Shown: in pieces, positions 19,508-27,797 of the stretch
Layout: every line of letters begins with the position of its first letter
Numbering within the stretch: position 1 is the stretch's first letter
Assembly (NCBI GenBank): GCA_946546945.1
Contig: CAMNOU010000002.1
Coordinates: 62,001 to 126,000 of the forward strand
Source: an uncultured Lachnospiraceae bacterium
GTDB taxonomy: Bacteria > Bacillota > Clostridia > Lachnospirales > Lachnospiraceae
Reading direction: 5' to 3'
DNA length: 64,000 nt
Translations under genes and position numbers: made by a program
The notes under the pieces: generated by a model
The model's input: only the letters and a program-made list of their open reading frames with translations
The model's database searches: none
What the model was told of the DNA's origin: nothing

Positions 19508-20617
19508 ATGTTGAGAATACTTGTTTTTGGAATGACAGAAAACCCGGGGGGAGTGGAAAGTTTTCTGGTCAATTATTACCGGCATATCGACAGAAATTCG
19601 ATACAGCTGGATTTTTTATGCAACTCCCATGAACCGGTGGCGTATGAAGAGGAGCTTCTGGCCCTCGGAGGACGTACCTTCCATATTACGGCGCGCAGCA
19701 GGAACCGGGCCTTATACAGGCAGGAGCTGGAGAAGGTGTTTCGGGAACATGCTTCCGAGTGGAAGGCAATCTGGGTGAATGTCAGCAGTCTGGCCAATAT
19801 TGATTATCTGAAGATCGCCAGACGCTATGGGATACCCAGGAGGATCATACACAGTCATAATTCACAGAATATGGATTCGAAATTACGAGGCCTGCTCCAT
19901 AAATGGAACAGACTTTTTGTGCATAAATACGCAACGGATTTCTGGGCTTGTTCAGAGGATGCGGCCCGCTGGTTCTATTCAGAAAAACTGATGGAGCGCA
20001 CCGTGGTCATACGCAATGCCATTGAGGTCGACCGGCTTTCCTACGATGAGACCAGGCGCCGCCAGATCCGGGAAATGCTGGGACTGAAGGACGAATTTGT
20101 GATCGGGAATGTCGGGAGACTTCATTTCCAGAAGAACCAGTCTTTCATGCTGGATATCTACCGTGCGTTTCTGGACAGGTGTCCCGGCTCCCGGCTGGTT
20201 CTGGTAGGACAGGGAGAGGATGAGCAGATGCTCAGAGAAAAGTGTGCAGCGTTAAAGATGACCGACCGGGTGATTTTTGCCGGCGTTCAGAAAAATGTGG
20301 ACGCGTGGCTAAGCGCATTTGACCTGTTTTTGTTCCCCTCTGTATTTGAAGGACTCAGCATTGCAGCGCTGGAGGCGCAGGCAAACGGGATACCGGTACT
20401 GGCTTCCGAGGGCGTGGTCCCCAAAGATGTCCGCCTGAACCGGAATTTTGTTTTCTGCAGCCTGGAGCAGGGCCCTGAAAAATGGGCGGAGAAGATCCTG
20501 GAGATGCAGCGCGACTCGGTTCGCCTGAGTCCGGATGAGGTTAAGAAGGCTTTTACAGAGAAGGGATATGAGATCGGCGCGGAAGCGGTCCGGCTGGAAA
20601 GGCTGTTGGTGGAATAG
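19508..20617 (+). CDS. Family 4-type glycosyltransferase
   Basis: 'VIGNVGRLHFQKNQSFMLDIYRAFLDRCPGSRLVLVGQGEDE', 'LFPSVFEGLSIAALEAQANGIPVLAS'. Confidence 0.9.
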   Translation: MLRILVFGMTENPGGVESFLVNYYRHIDRNSIQLDFLCNSHEPVAYEEELLALGGRTFHITARSRNRALYRQELEKVFREHASEWKAIWVNVSSLANIDYLKIARRYGIPRRIIHSHNSQNMDSKLRGLLHKWNRLFVHKYATDFWACSEDAARWFYSEKLMERTVVIRNAIEVDRLSYDETRRRQIREMLGLKDEFVIGNVGRLHFQKNQSFMLDIYRAFLDRCPGSRLVLVGQGEDEQMLREKCAALKMTDRVIFAGVQKNVDAWLSAFDLFLFPSVFEGLSIAALEAQANGIPVLASEGVVPKDVRLNRNFVFCSLEQGPEKWAEKILEMQRDSVRLSPDEVKKAFTEKGYEIGAEAVRLERLLVE

Positions 20618-20618
20618 A

Positions 20619-21686
20619 ATGAAACTGTTTCAAATTACAGAAGTGACAGAGAGTTTTAATCATGCGGGATCCAAGGCAACGGCGGATATTGCGGTGATCG
20701 CGGAGGAACTCGGCTTTTCAAAGATCCCGGTGCGGATGGATTCGAGCCGGGAGAATGCAATCGGCAAGGTACAGCGGCAGTGGGGGTATTTCCGGGACTG
20801 GAGACGGTGCGGGAAAGAGATCCCTGAAGGAGCGGCCGTTCTGCTGCAGCATCCGTTTCATTATAAACAGCTGACGCGGGAGAAGACACTGCGGAAACTG
20901 AAAGAAGAAAAGAAGGTCCGTTTTATTTCTCTGATCCATGATGTGGAGGAACTGAGGGCTTTTCGATACAGTGATTACTATGCCCGGGAGTTTCAGACCA
21001 TGCTTGCGCTGGCGGATGTTCTCATTGTGCATAATGATGTCATGCGGGAGTGGTTCATTCAAAAGGGGGTTCCCGAAAAAAACCTGGTCTCCCTGGAGAT
21101 CTTTGACTATCTTCAGAAACCGGATCCGGAGAAGAAAGCTGTTTTTTCGGGCAGTATTTCGATTGCCGGAAATCTGGATACGCAAAAGTGCGGATATATT
21201 GCCGGGCTGGGGGAATTGAAGAATGTGAAGGTGAATCTGTACGGACCCAATTTTGATGAAAGGCTGAAGGAGAATCCCAATATCGTTTATCACGGATCCT
21301 TCCCGGTCGATGAGATTCCGGGAAAACTGACGGAGGGATTCGGCCTGGTGTGGGACGGAGCCGGCCTGAATGGCTGTGAGGGACTGTCCGGGCAGTATCT
21401 CCGGTATAATAATCCGCATAAGTTATCACTCTATCTGTCTTCCGGAATCCCTGTTATTATATGGAAGGAAGCCGCAGAAGCTTCGTTTGTGAAGAAGAAC
21501 CATGCGGGCCTTTGCGTGGACCGGGTCAGCGACCTGGAAAAGATCCTTCCCGGAATGACGGAGGAGGAATATCAGGGATACACGGACTCTATTGCGGCAA
21601 TCCAAAACAGGCTGCAGACCGGGTACTATGCAAGAAAGGCAATACAGGAAGCATTGGAAAGACTGGAAAGCAGGCAGACGCTATGA
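20619..21686 (+). CDS. Glycosyltransferase resembling beta-1,6-galactofuranosyltransferase family
   Basis: 'ATADIAVIAEELGF', 'RFISLIHDVEELR', 'GLVWDGAGLNGCEGLSGQYLRYNNPHKLSLYLSSGIPVIIWKEAA'. Confidence 0.75.
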   Translation: MKLFQITEVTESFNHAGSKATADIAVIAEELGFSKIPVRMDSSRENAIGKVQRQWGYFRDWRRCGKEIPEGAAVLLQHPFHYKQLTREKTLRKLKEEKKVRFISLIHDVEELRAFRYSDYYAREFQTMLALADVLIVHNDVMREWFIQKGVPEKNLVSLEIFDYLQKPDPEKKAVFSGSISIAGNLDTQKCGYIAGLGELKNVKVNLYGPNFDERLKENPNIVYHGSFPVDEIPGKLTEGFGLVWDGAGLNGCEGLSGQYLRYNNPHKLSLYLSSGIPVIIWKEAAEASFVKKNHAGLCVDRVSDLEKILPGMTEEEYQGYTDSIAAIQNRLQTGYYARKAIQEALERLESRQTL

Positions 21687-22708
21687 GACACAGGGAAATG
21701 CTTACAGTAAAAAACGGAAGAATCGGGCAGATGGATTATCTGAAGGGGATCTCCATCCTGACCATCGTGCTGATGCATCTGATCCAGGGGTATATCCCGG
21801 GCGTCCCGTCGGCGGTGCGGACTGCATCGAGCATCGGAGGCACAGGTGTCCATGTATTTTTTCTCTGTTCGGGAGTGGGACTCTATTACAGTTATTTAAA
21901 ACACAGGGTTTCTTTTACGGAATTTCTGAAAAAGAAGTTCCGCAGGCTTTATCTTCCGTATATTTTGGTTATTCTTATTTCCTTCCTGCTGCCCTGGATG
22001 TATGCGGGAAGCGGCAGAGTTACGGCACTTTTAAGCCATGTATTTTTGTTTAAGATGTTTGTTCCGGAATACGAACAGAGTTTTGGGGTCCAGATGTGGT
22101 TCATTTCCACAATCATACAGCTGTATCTGCTGTTTATTCCGATGTGCAGACTGAAGGAGAAGGTGAGAAAAAACCGTTCTTTCTTCGGAATTTTTCTCGG
22201 GGTCAGTGTGCTGTGGTGGATTCTGGTTTATGCCCTCGGCATAAGTGAAGTACGGGTCTGGAACAGCTTCTGCCTGCAGTATATCTGGGAGTTCGCGCTT
22301 GGCATGTGCCTCGCGGATCTGCTGAACCGGGGAAAAGAATTCAGGGCCGGCCGTGTGAAACTGTTTGCTGCGGCGGCAGCCGGAATCGGGCTGCAGACAG
22401 CCATGGCCATGCATTCCGGTGCCTGGAAAGTGTTTAACGATATACCGGCTCTGATCGGATATACCGCACTGGTTCTTCTGCTTGGCGGCATCCCGTTCAT
22501 CAGGCGGATCGGAGAAATGGTTTCCGGTTTTTCCTATGAACTGTTTCTGGTACATATCCTTGTGCTGCATACGGTTTTTCATTTTGCGGCAGCGGATTCT
22601 CTGAAGATGCAGATCGTGACGGGAATGGCCGGCTTCGCATTGAGCATGGCCGCAGGATGGCTTTATGCAGGGCTGATCCGGAAGATAAAATCCCAAAAAA
22701 AGACATGA
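21683..22708 (+). CDS. Acyltransferase 3 family membrane protein (putative O-acetyltransferase)
   Basis: 'RIGQMDYLKGISILTIVLMHL', 'GTGVHVFFLCSGVGLYYS', ~10 TM segments; start ATG 21683. Confidence 0.8.
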   Translation: MRHREMLTVKNGRIGQMDYLKGISILTIVLMHLIQGYIPGVPSAVRTASSIGGTGVHVFFLCSGVGLYYSYLKHRVSFTEFLKKKFRRLYLPYILVILISFLLPWMYAGSGRVTALLSHVFLFKMFVPEYEQSFGVQMWFISTIIQLYLLFIPMCRLKEKVRKNRSFFGIFLGVSVLWWILVYALGISEVRVWNSFCLQYIWEFALGMCLADLLNRGKEFRAGRVKLFAAAAAGIGLQTAMAMHSGAWKVFNDIPALIGYTALVLLLGGIPFIRRIGEMVSGFSYELFLVHILVLHTVFHFAAADSLKMQIVTGMAGFALSMAAGWLYAGLIRKIKSQKKT

Positions 22709-22715
22709 TTTGCTG

Positions 22716-22744
22716 TTGACAAATTTTGGAAGATGGGACATAAT
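22716..22744 (+). promoter_or_regulatory. Sigma-A-type promoter TTGACA-N17-CATAAT
   Basis: Perfect -35 at 22716-22721, 17 nt spacer, -10 CATAAT at 22739-22744, ~20 nt upstream of the RBS of the 22766 gene. Confidence 0.75.
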
Positions 22745-22765
22745 CGTCCCTATGGAGGGTAAAAA

Positions 22766-24790
22766 ATGAAATTGAGAAAAATTAGCGTAATCTTAGCAAC
22801 TGCCCTGTGCTGCGCTGGTTTATCAGCGAATCCGGTACTGGCGGCAGATCCTGTTTCCGGGACTCCGGTACTGGAAGCAGACAGTACTTCAGCGGGTGAA
22901 GCGCAATCAGATAGAGACAGCAAAAACACGCTGGCGGAAGGTCAGGAAAATGAGAGTTCCGACGAAGTGTCCGTGACCGCGGATGACGGGACTGCCGGGG
23001 TGCTTTCCGTACAGGAAGATACACAGAATAAACCGGCAGAAGACGGTTCAGAGACTTCGGACCCAGAAGGATCCGTTCCGGGAGAGAATCCGGAAGATCC
23101 GACCGATCCGACTGATCCGACCGATCCGGGAGAAAATCCCGGAGAAGAACCGGAAAAGAAGGCTTCTGTCACTCTGAAGCAGACGGAATTGCTGATCAAT
23201 ACGATCAACACGACGCATACTATTGAAGCAGTCGTTGAAGATGCTTCCGATGATACAAAGATTACCTGGACATCTTCCAACCCTGAGGTAGCTGTTGTAG
23301 ATGCACAGACAGGTGTTATTACGACGGTTTCAAAAGGACAGACGGTCATTACGGCTACGGTATCGGACGGAGAAAACGGAAGCGCCGAATGTGTTGTCAA
23401 GGTCGACAAACTGCTGAACGGTCTGGTGAAGGATCCTACCGGCGAAACTGCGGACAAATGCTACTACAAAGACGGCGTATTTCAGGATGTTACGGATGTC
23501 CTCCAGATCGGAAAGGACGGGAGATGGTATAATCTGGTGAACGGACGCCTTCAGCCGAGTACCGTCGCACAGAATAAAAACGGCTGGTGGTTTATTAACT
23601 CCCTCGGCGTTGTAGACTTTAAGTATAACGGTTTTGCGCAGAATAAAAACGGCTGGTGGTACTGCACCAACGGCAAGGTGACCTTTAAGGAGCACAATGT
23701 CATCCAGGATACCCGCGCGCGCATCAGCGGGGCAAAGGACTGGTGGTATGTCAACGGCAGCAAAGTGCAGTTCACGAATACGGTCGCGAGAAATAAAAAC
23801 GGCTGGTGGCGCATCGAGAACGGCAAGGTCAATTTTAAGTGCAACAGCGTGGAAAAGAATGAAAACGGCTGGTGGTACATCAAAAACGGCAAGGTAGATT
23901 TCGGCTTTACCGGACTGGCCAGAAACGCGAACGGCTGGTGGCGCATTGAACATGGAAAAGTGAACTTCCAGTGCAACAGTGTAGAAAAGAATTCCTACGG
24001 CTGGTGGTATGTGAAAAACGGCAAGGTAGACTTCGGATATACCGGAGTTGCCAGAAACGCGAACGGCTGGTGGCGCATTGAGAAAGGAAAAGTCAACTTT
24101 GGCTTTAACGGCATCGCGCAGAATGAACATGGCTGGTGGTACCTGAAAAACGGCAGGGTAGACTTTGGATTCACCGGTCTGGCTCATAATCAAAACGGCT
24201 GGTGGCGCATCGAGAAAGGAAAAGTCAACTTTGGCTTTAACGGCATCGCGACCAATGCAAACGGCAGCTGGTATGTAAGGAAAGGAAAGGTGGATTTCGG
24301 CTTCAGCGGCAACGTGACCTACAACGGAAAGGTCTATACCGTGACGAAGGGAAAAGCGGAACTGTCCATCAGTGCAATCATGGATGCGAAGGCACAGGCG
24401 GCCGGCAGCGCGACGAACTGGCTGCTCATGGTAGACTATGATAACTGCTATGTCGGTGTTTACCAGAGATCCGGAGGGAACTGGAATAAAGTTCATTACT
24501 GGAGATGTTCTGCGGGAGCGCCGGATTCGGTGACTGCGCACGGCACCTTCCGTGTGACTGGAAAGGGATTGCGTTTTGGTGAGAATCACGGATATACCTG
24601 CTGGTATTATACACAGTTCTTCGGTGACTATCTGATTCACTCTGTAAAATACAACATTGGAAGCCAGACAAGCGTACAGGATGGACGTCTGGGCATGCAT
24701 ATCTCCGGCGGATGTGTCAGACTTCCGATTGAGCAGGCGAAGTGGATCCATGATAATATTCCATACAACTCAAGGGTGGTTGTATATTAG
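22766..24790 (+). CDS. Secreted L,D-transpeptidase (YkuD) with Ig-like (Big_2) domain and WW-type cell-surface repeats
   Basis: Signal peptide; 'TWTSSNPEVAVVDAQTGVITTVSKGQTVITATV' Big_2; ~11 repeats; C-term 'LGMHISGGCVRLP' YkuD active site. Confidence 0.88.
   Translation: MKLRKISVILATALCCAGLSANPVLAADPVSGTPVLEADSTSAGEAQSDRDSKNTLAEGQENESSDEVSVTADDGTAGVLSVQEDTQNKPAEDGSETSDPEGSVPGENPEDPTDPTDPTDPGENPGEEPEKKASVTLKQTELLINTINTTHTIEAVVEDASDDTKITWTSSNPEVAVVDAQTGVITTVSKGQTVITATVSDGENGSAECVVKVDKLLNGLVKDPTGETADKCYYKDGVFQDVTDVLQIGKDGRWYNLVNGRLQPSTVAQNKNGWWFINSLGVVDFKYNGFAQNKNGWWYCTNGKVTFKEHNVIQDTRARISGAKDWWYVNGSKVQFTNTVARNKNGWWRIENGKVNFKCNSVEKNENGWWYIKNGKVDFGFTGLARNANGWWRIEHGKVNFQCNSVEKNSYGWWYVKNGKVDFGYTGVARNANGWWRIEKGKVNFGFNGIAQNEHGWWYLKNGRVDFGFTGLAHNQNGWWRIEKGKVNFGFNGIATNANGSWYVRKGKVDFGFSGNVTYNGKVYTVTKGKAELSISAIMDAKAQAAGSATNWLLMVDYDNCYVGVYQRSGGNWNKVHYWRCSAGAPDSVTAHGTFRVTGKGLRFGENHGYTCWYYTQFFGDYLIHSVKYNIGSQTSVQDGRLGMHISGGCVRLPIEQAKWIHDNIPYNSRVVVY
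23521..24360 (+). repeat. Protein-level repeat array, ~11-12 units of ~22 aa
   Basis: '[43 protein letters not shown]' repeated in the supplied translation. Confidence 0.9.
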
Positions 24791-24820
24791 AACGATTACG
24801 AAAGAGAAACAATGAGGGAA

Positions 24821-24856
24821 AAGGGAGCAATTAAATAAAATTGTTCCCTTTTTTTG
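24821..24856 (+). terminator. Rho-independent terminator after L,D-transpeptidase gene
   Basis: AAGGGAGCAAT-taaataaa-ATTGTTCCCTT followed by T-run. Confidence 0.85.
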
Positions 24857-24962
24857 CATTTCAATGCCTTTTTCGGAAATCAGGTGGAATTTTCTGATAT
24901 TCTATGTTAAGATAAAAAACACATTTTTTCAAAGGGTTATTTTTTTAGAAGGATAAGAGTAA

Positions 24963-27785
24963 TTGATGATGAGCCGAATTTGGAAGAAAACAGGCAGCTT
25001 GCTGCTGATCGCCATGATGACCCTTCAGGTACTGGCCTGTCCGGTCATGGCAGCGGAAGGAAATGGAGCGAATCAGGCAGCGAAAGAGGAGAAGGCTGCA
25101 GGCGGGGAAGCGTCACCGGGAGAGATTCTGACAGATGCCGGTGATTCAGAAGTCCCTGAAGACATGAGGGATTCAGACGAACCAGCCGCCCCGGCGGAGG
25201 ATTCTGCAGATTCTGTTCCGGAGGATGGACAGGAAGGGGAAAACAGCGGGAATCAGCCGGAAGAAAAGGATTCCGCAGAACAGACAGAAGAAGCAGTTAT
25301 AATAGAAGAAACAGAAGAAACGAAGGAATCAAACGGAGCAGAAGAAGTACCGGGGACGGATCTCGAAGGGCAGACCGTTGAGGAAACAGCCGTTCCGATC
25401 GAGTCGGCACCGGTCGATCTGGAACTGGTTCTTCAGTATGACGACCGCTATACGTTTGAGGATTATGAGATCGTTGATATTCCCAGACAGAACGTATTAT
25501 CCAGACAGGTGTCTCTGGGCCGCGTCCAGAGCAGTTTGGATGAGGCGGTGCTGACAAAGGTCAGCAGCTTTGAAATGAAGGCTTCCGGTGTCGGAATGGC
25601 AATCGTTTTGTTGAAAGACAAGACAGATCCGGAGCTGACCAAAACCATGCGTGTTATTGTAAAACCGGCTTCTCTGACGCTGGTATTTCTGGCCGGACAG
25701 AGCAATGCGGAGGGAATGTGCTCCGGGAATCATTATCATTCCTATCACCGGAGATTTGCTGTCAGCTGTGATCCGGGCACGGTCTATTCTACGTATGCGC
25801 CTTCGGTTCAGAGTACAGAAAGAAACTGGGCGAACAATATATCCGGAGTAACGTTCCAGAAGGGATGTACTTCCGGGAATGCCGCTGAATTTGTGTGCGG
25901 ATCCCTGACCGGTTCAAAGAGTATTGCGGGTACGGAACTGACCTATCCGGTCAACTCTCTGACATCGGAAGGAAGCGGAAAAACCGGCATGGACGGAGCG
26001 ATTGCCCGGAAATGGGCAGAACTCTCAAATGGCAAGGTATGGGTGGTGAATACGGCCAGCAGTACCACATCCATCACATCATGGGTGCCCGGCGCGGAAT
26101 GTTATGAGCGGTCGGCTGCCGTCTTAAAATATGTTTATCAGACCTATGCAGCGGAAATTGCCGCCGGACATTTTGTTCCCGGGGATAAGATTATGTTCTG
26201 GCTTCAGGGAGAGGCAGATCTGAACATGTCCGCGCAGACATATACCGCTTATTTCAAAAAAATGTACCAGGGCCTGCAGGGCAGCTATCCCATGGAGGCC
26301 ATCGGGATCATTTCGTCCCGGTCTTCCCTCGGATCCTACACCAATCAGGATGAGATTGTTATGAACGGGCCGCGCATTGCGCAGTATACCATTGCGGCAG
26401 GCACGGATTACCGGAATGTCTATATGGTCAGTAATGTGAATGAACAGTGGACCGGCAGCGAGGGAGTCAAAGCGTATTTTCGCAATGCCTATCCGGAAGG
26501 ATATCTGAATTATCCCAAAAGAGGCGTGCAGGGGGGGGCGCTTCCTTCGACGATGAGTGAAGTTCACTGGGATATCCATTATTCACAGATCGGACATAAT
26601 GAGAATGGGTTTACGGCCGCAGAAGGGCTTTATGCTGTCTTGCATAAAAAGGAAAATCTTCAGAATGTCATCTGGAGAGACCGGACCGGCAGCCCAATCT
26701 TAGATCTGAACCTGGCCAGATCGGGGAAGGAGACCCTGGTGGCAGAGGCAGTCCCGGTCTACTGTGCAAAACAGATGACGATCACCTGGTCAGGGAAAAC
26801 CAATATAGCGTCTTATTCGGGCGCAGATGCGAGTGTCACAGGGAAAACAAACGGAAGCGCTGAGCTGACTGCCATGAATGGAAATCAGAAGATTTCCTCC
26901 CTTCCCGTAACGGTCTCGGATGTCAGGGATTTTTCAGATACAGCAGGCGCAACCTATACCGGATTCTACAACCACGGAGGATCCTGGTGGTACCTGAACA
27001 ACGGACTGGCACAGAATTACTATACCGGGATCCGCCAGGATCAGGAGGGAAAAATCTCTCCGGAGAAGAACTGGTGGTATGTGAAAGACGGCAGAGTAGA
27101 TTTCTTCTTTAACGGGTTTGCGAAAAATGAGAACGGCTGGTGGTATGTGAAGAACGGGAAGGTTGACTTCAGCATTACAGAGGTTCTTCAGGATAAGTTT
27201 GGCCATATGAACACAGCAAGAGACTGGTGGTATGTAAAAAAAGGAAAGGTTTCCTTTGAAAATACGGTTGCGAAAAACGGGAATGGCTGGTGGTATATCA
27301 AAAACGGGAAAGTGGATTTCGGCTATACCGGCGTCGCGAAAAACCAGAACGGCTGGTGGCGCATTGTAAAGGGCAAAGTAGACTTTGGCTGCAACAGTGT
27401 AGAGAAAAATGAGAACGGCTGGTGGTATATCCGAAAAGGAAAGGTGGATTTCGGCTATACCGGCGTTGCGAAGAACCGATATGGCTGGTGGCGCATTGTG
27501 AAGGGCAAAGTAGACTTTGGCTGCAACAGTGTGGAGAAGAACGAGAACGGCTGGTGGTATATCAAAAACGGGAAAGTGGATTTCGGCTATACCGGCGTCG
27601 CGAAGAACCGATATGGCTGGTGGCGCATAGAAAGCGGCAAAGTGAATTTAAAGTTTAACGGGATTGCGGAAAACCAGTTTGGCTGGTGGTATATCCGAAA
27701 TGGCAAAGTGGATTTTTCCTATAATGGACAGTGGAATGGAGACGGAGTTGTATATCGTGTGGCCGCAGGCCGCGTATACAGATAG
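24963..27785 (+). CDS. Secreted sialate O-acetylesterase-like (SASA/SGNH) protein with WW-type repeats
   Basis: Signal peptide, acidic linker, '[16 protein letters not shown]' (GQSN Ser motif), '[13 protein letters not shown]', '[12 protein letters not shown]' (DxH), C-terminal repeats. Confidence 0.85.
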   Translation: MMMSRIWKKTGSLLLIAMMTLQVLACPVMAAEGNGANQAAKEEKAAGGEASPGEILTDAGDSEVPEDMRDSDEPAAPAEDSADSVPEDGQEGENSGNQPEEKDSAEQTEEAVIIEETEETKESNGAEEVPGTDLEGQTVEETAVPIESAPVDLELVLQYDDRYTFEDYEIVDIPRQNVLSRQVSLGRVQSSLDEAVLTKVSSFEMKASGVGMAIVLLKDKTDPELTKTMRVIVKPASLTLVFLAGQSNAEGMCSGNHYHSYHRRFAVSCDPGTVYSTYAPSVQSTERNWANNISGVTFQKGCTSGNAAEFVCGSLTGSKSIAGTELTYPVNSLTSEGSGKTGMDGAIARKWAELSNGKVWVVNTASSTTSITSWVPGAECYERSAAVLKYVYQTYAAEIAAGHFVPGDKIMFWLQGEADLNMSAQTYTAYFKKMYQGLQGSYPMEAIGIISSRSSLGSYTNQDEIVMNGPRIAQYTIAAGTDYRNVYMVSNVNEQWTGSEGVKAYFRNAYPEGYLNYPKRGVQGGALPSTMSEVHWDIHYSQIGHNENGFTAAEGLYAVLHKKENLQNVIWRDRTGSPILDLNLARSGKETLVAEAVPVYCAKQMTITWSGKTNIASYSGADASVTGKTNGSAELTAMNGNQKISSLPVTVSDVRDFSDTAGATYTGFYNHGGSWWYLNNGLAQNYYTGIRQDQEGKISPEKNWWYVKDGRVDFFFNGFAKNENGWWYVKNGKVDFSITEVLQDKFGHMNTARDWWYVKKGKVSFENTVAKNGNGWWYIKNGKVDFGYTGVAKNQNGWWRIVKGKVDFGCNSVEKNENGWWYIRKGKVDFGYTGVAKNRYGWWRIVKGKVDFGCNSVEKNENGWWYIKNGKVDFGYTGVAKNRYGWWRIESGKVNLKFNGIAENQFGWWYIRNGKVDFSYNGQWNGDGVVYRVAAGRVYR
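26980..27780 (+). repeat. Protein-level repeat array, ~11 units
   Basis: '[44 protein letters not shown]' units. Confidence 0.9.
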
Positions 27786-27797
27786 GAGATTAAGACA

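Noticed and set aside
23521-24360. Possible CRISPR-like array because of regular repeated DNA
   Set aside because: Repeats are diverged coding units (~66 bp) in frame with no constant repeat/unique spacer structure and no cas genes
23330-24751. 473-aa minus-strand ORF antisense to the L,D-transpeptidase repeats (and similar at 36698-38908, 31896-32981, 33842-35083, 28920-29312)
   Set aside because: Long antisense frames produced by the repetitive codon composition of the WW repeats; no RBS or domain signatures, and the sense strand has signal peptides and catalytic motifs
26000-26600. Integrated mobile element or phage in the window
   Set aside because: No transposase, integrase, or terminal repeats seen anywhere in the supplied ORFs
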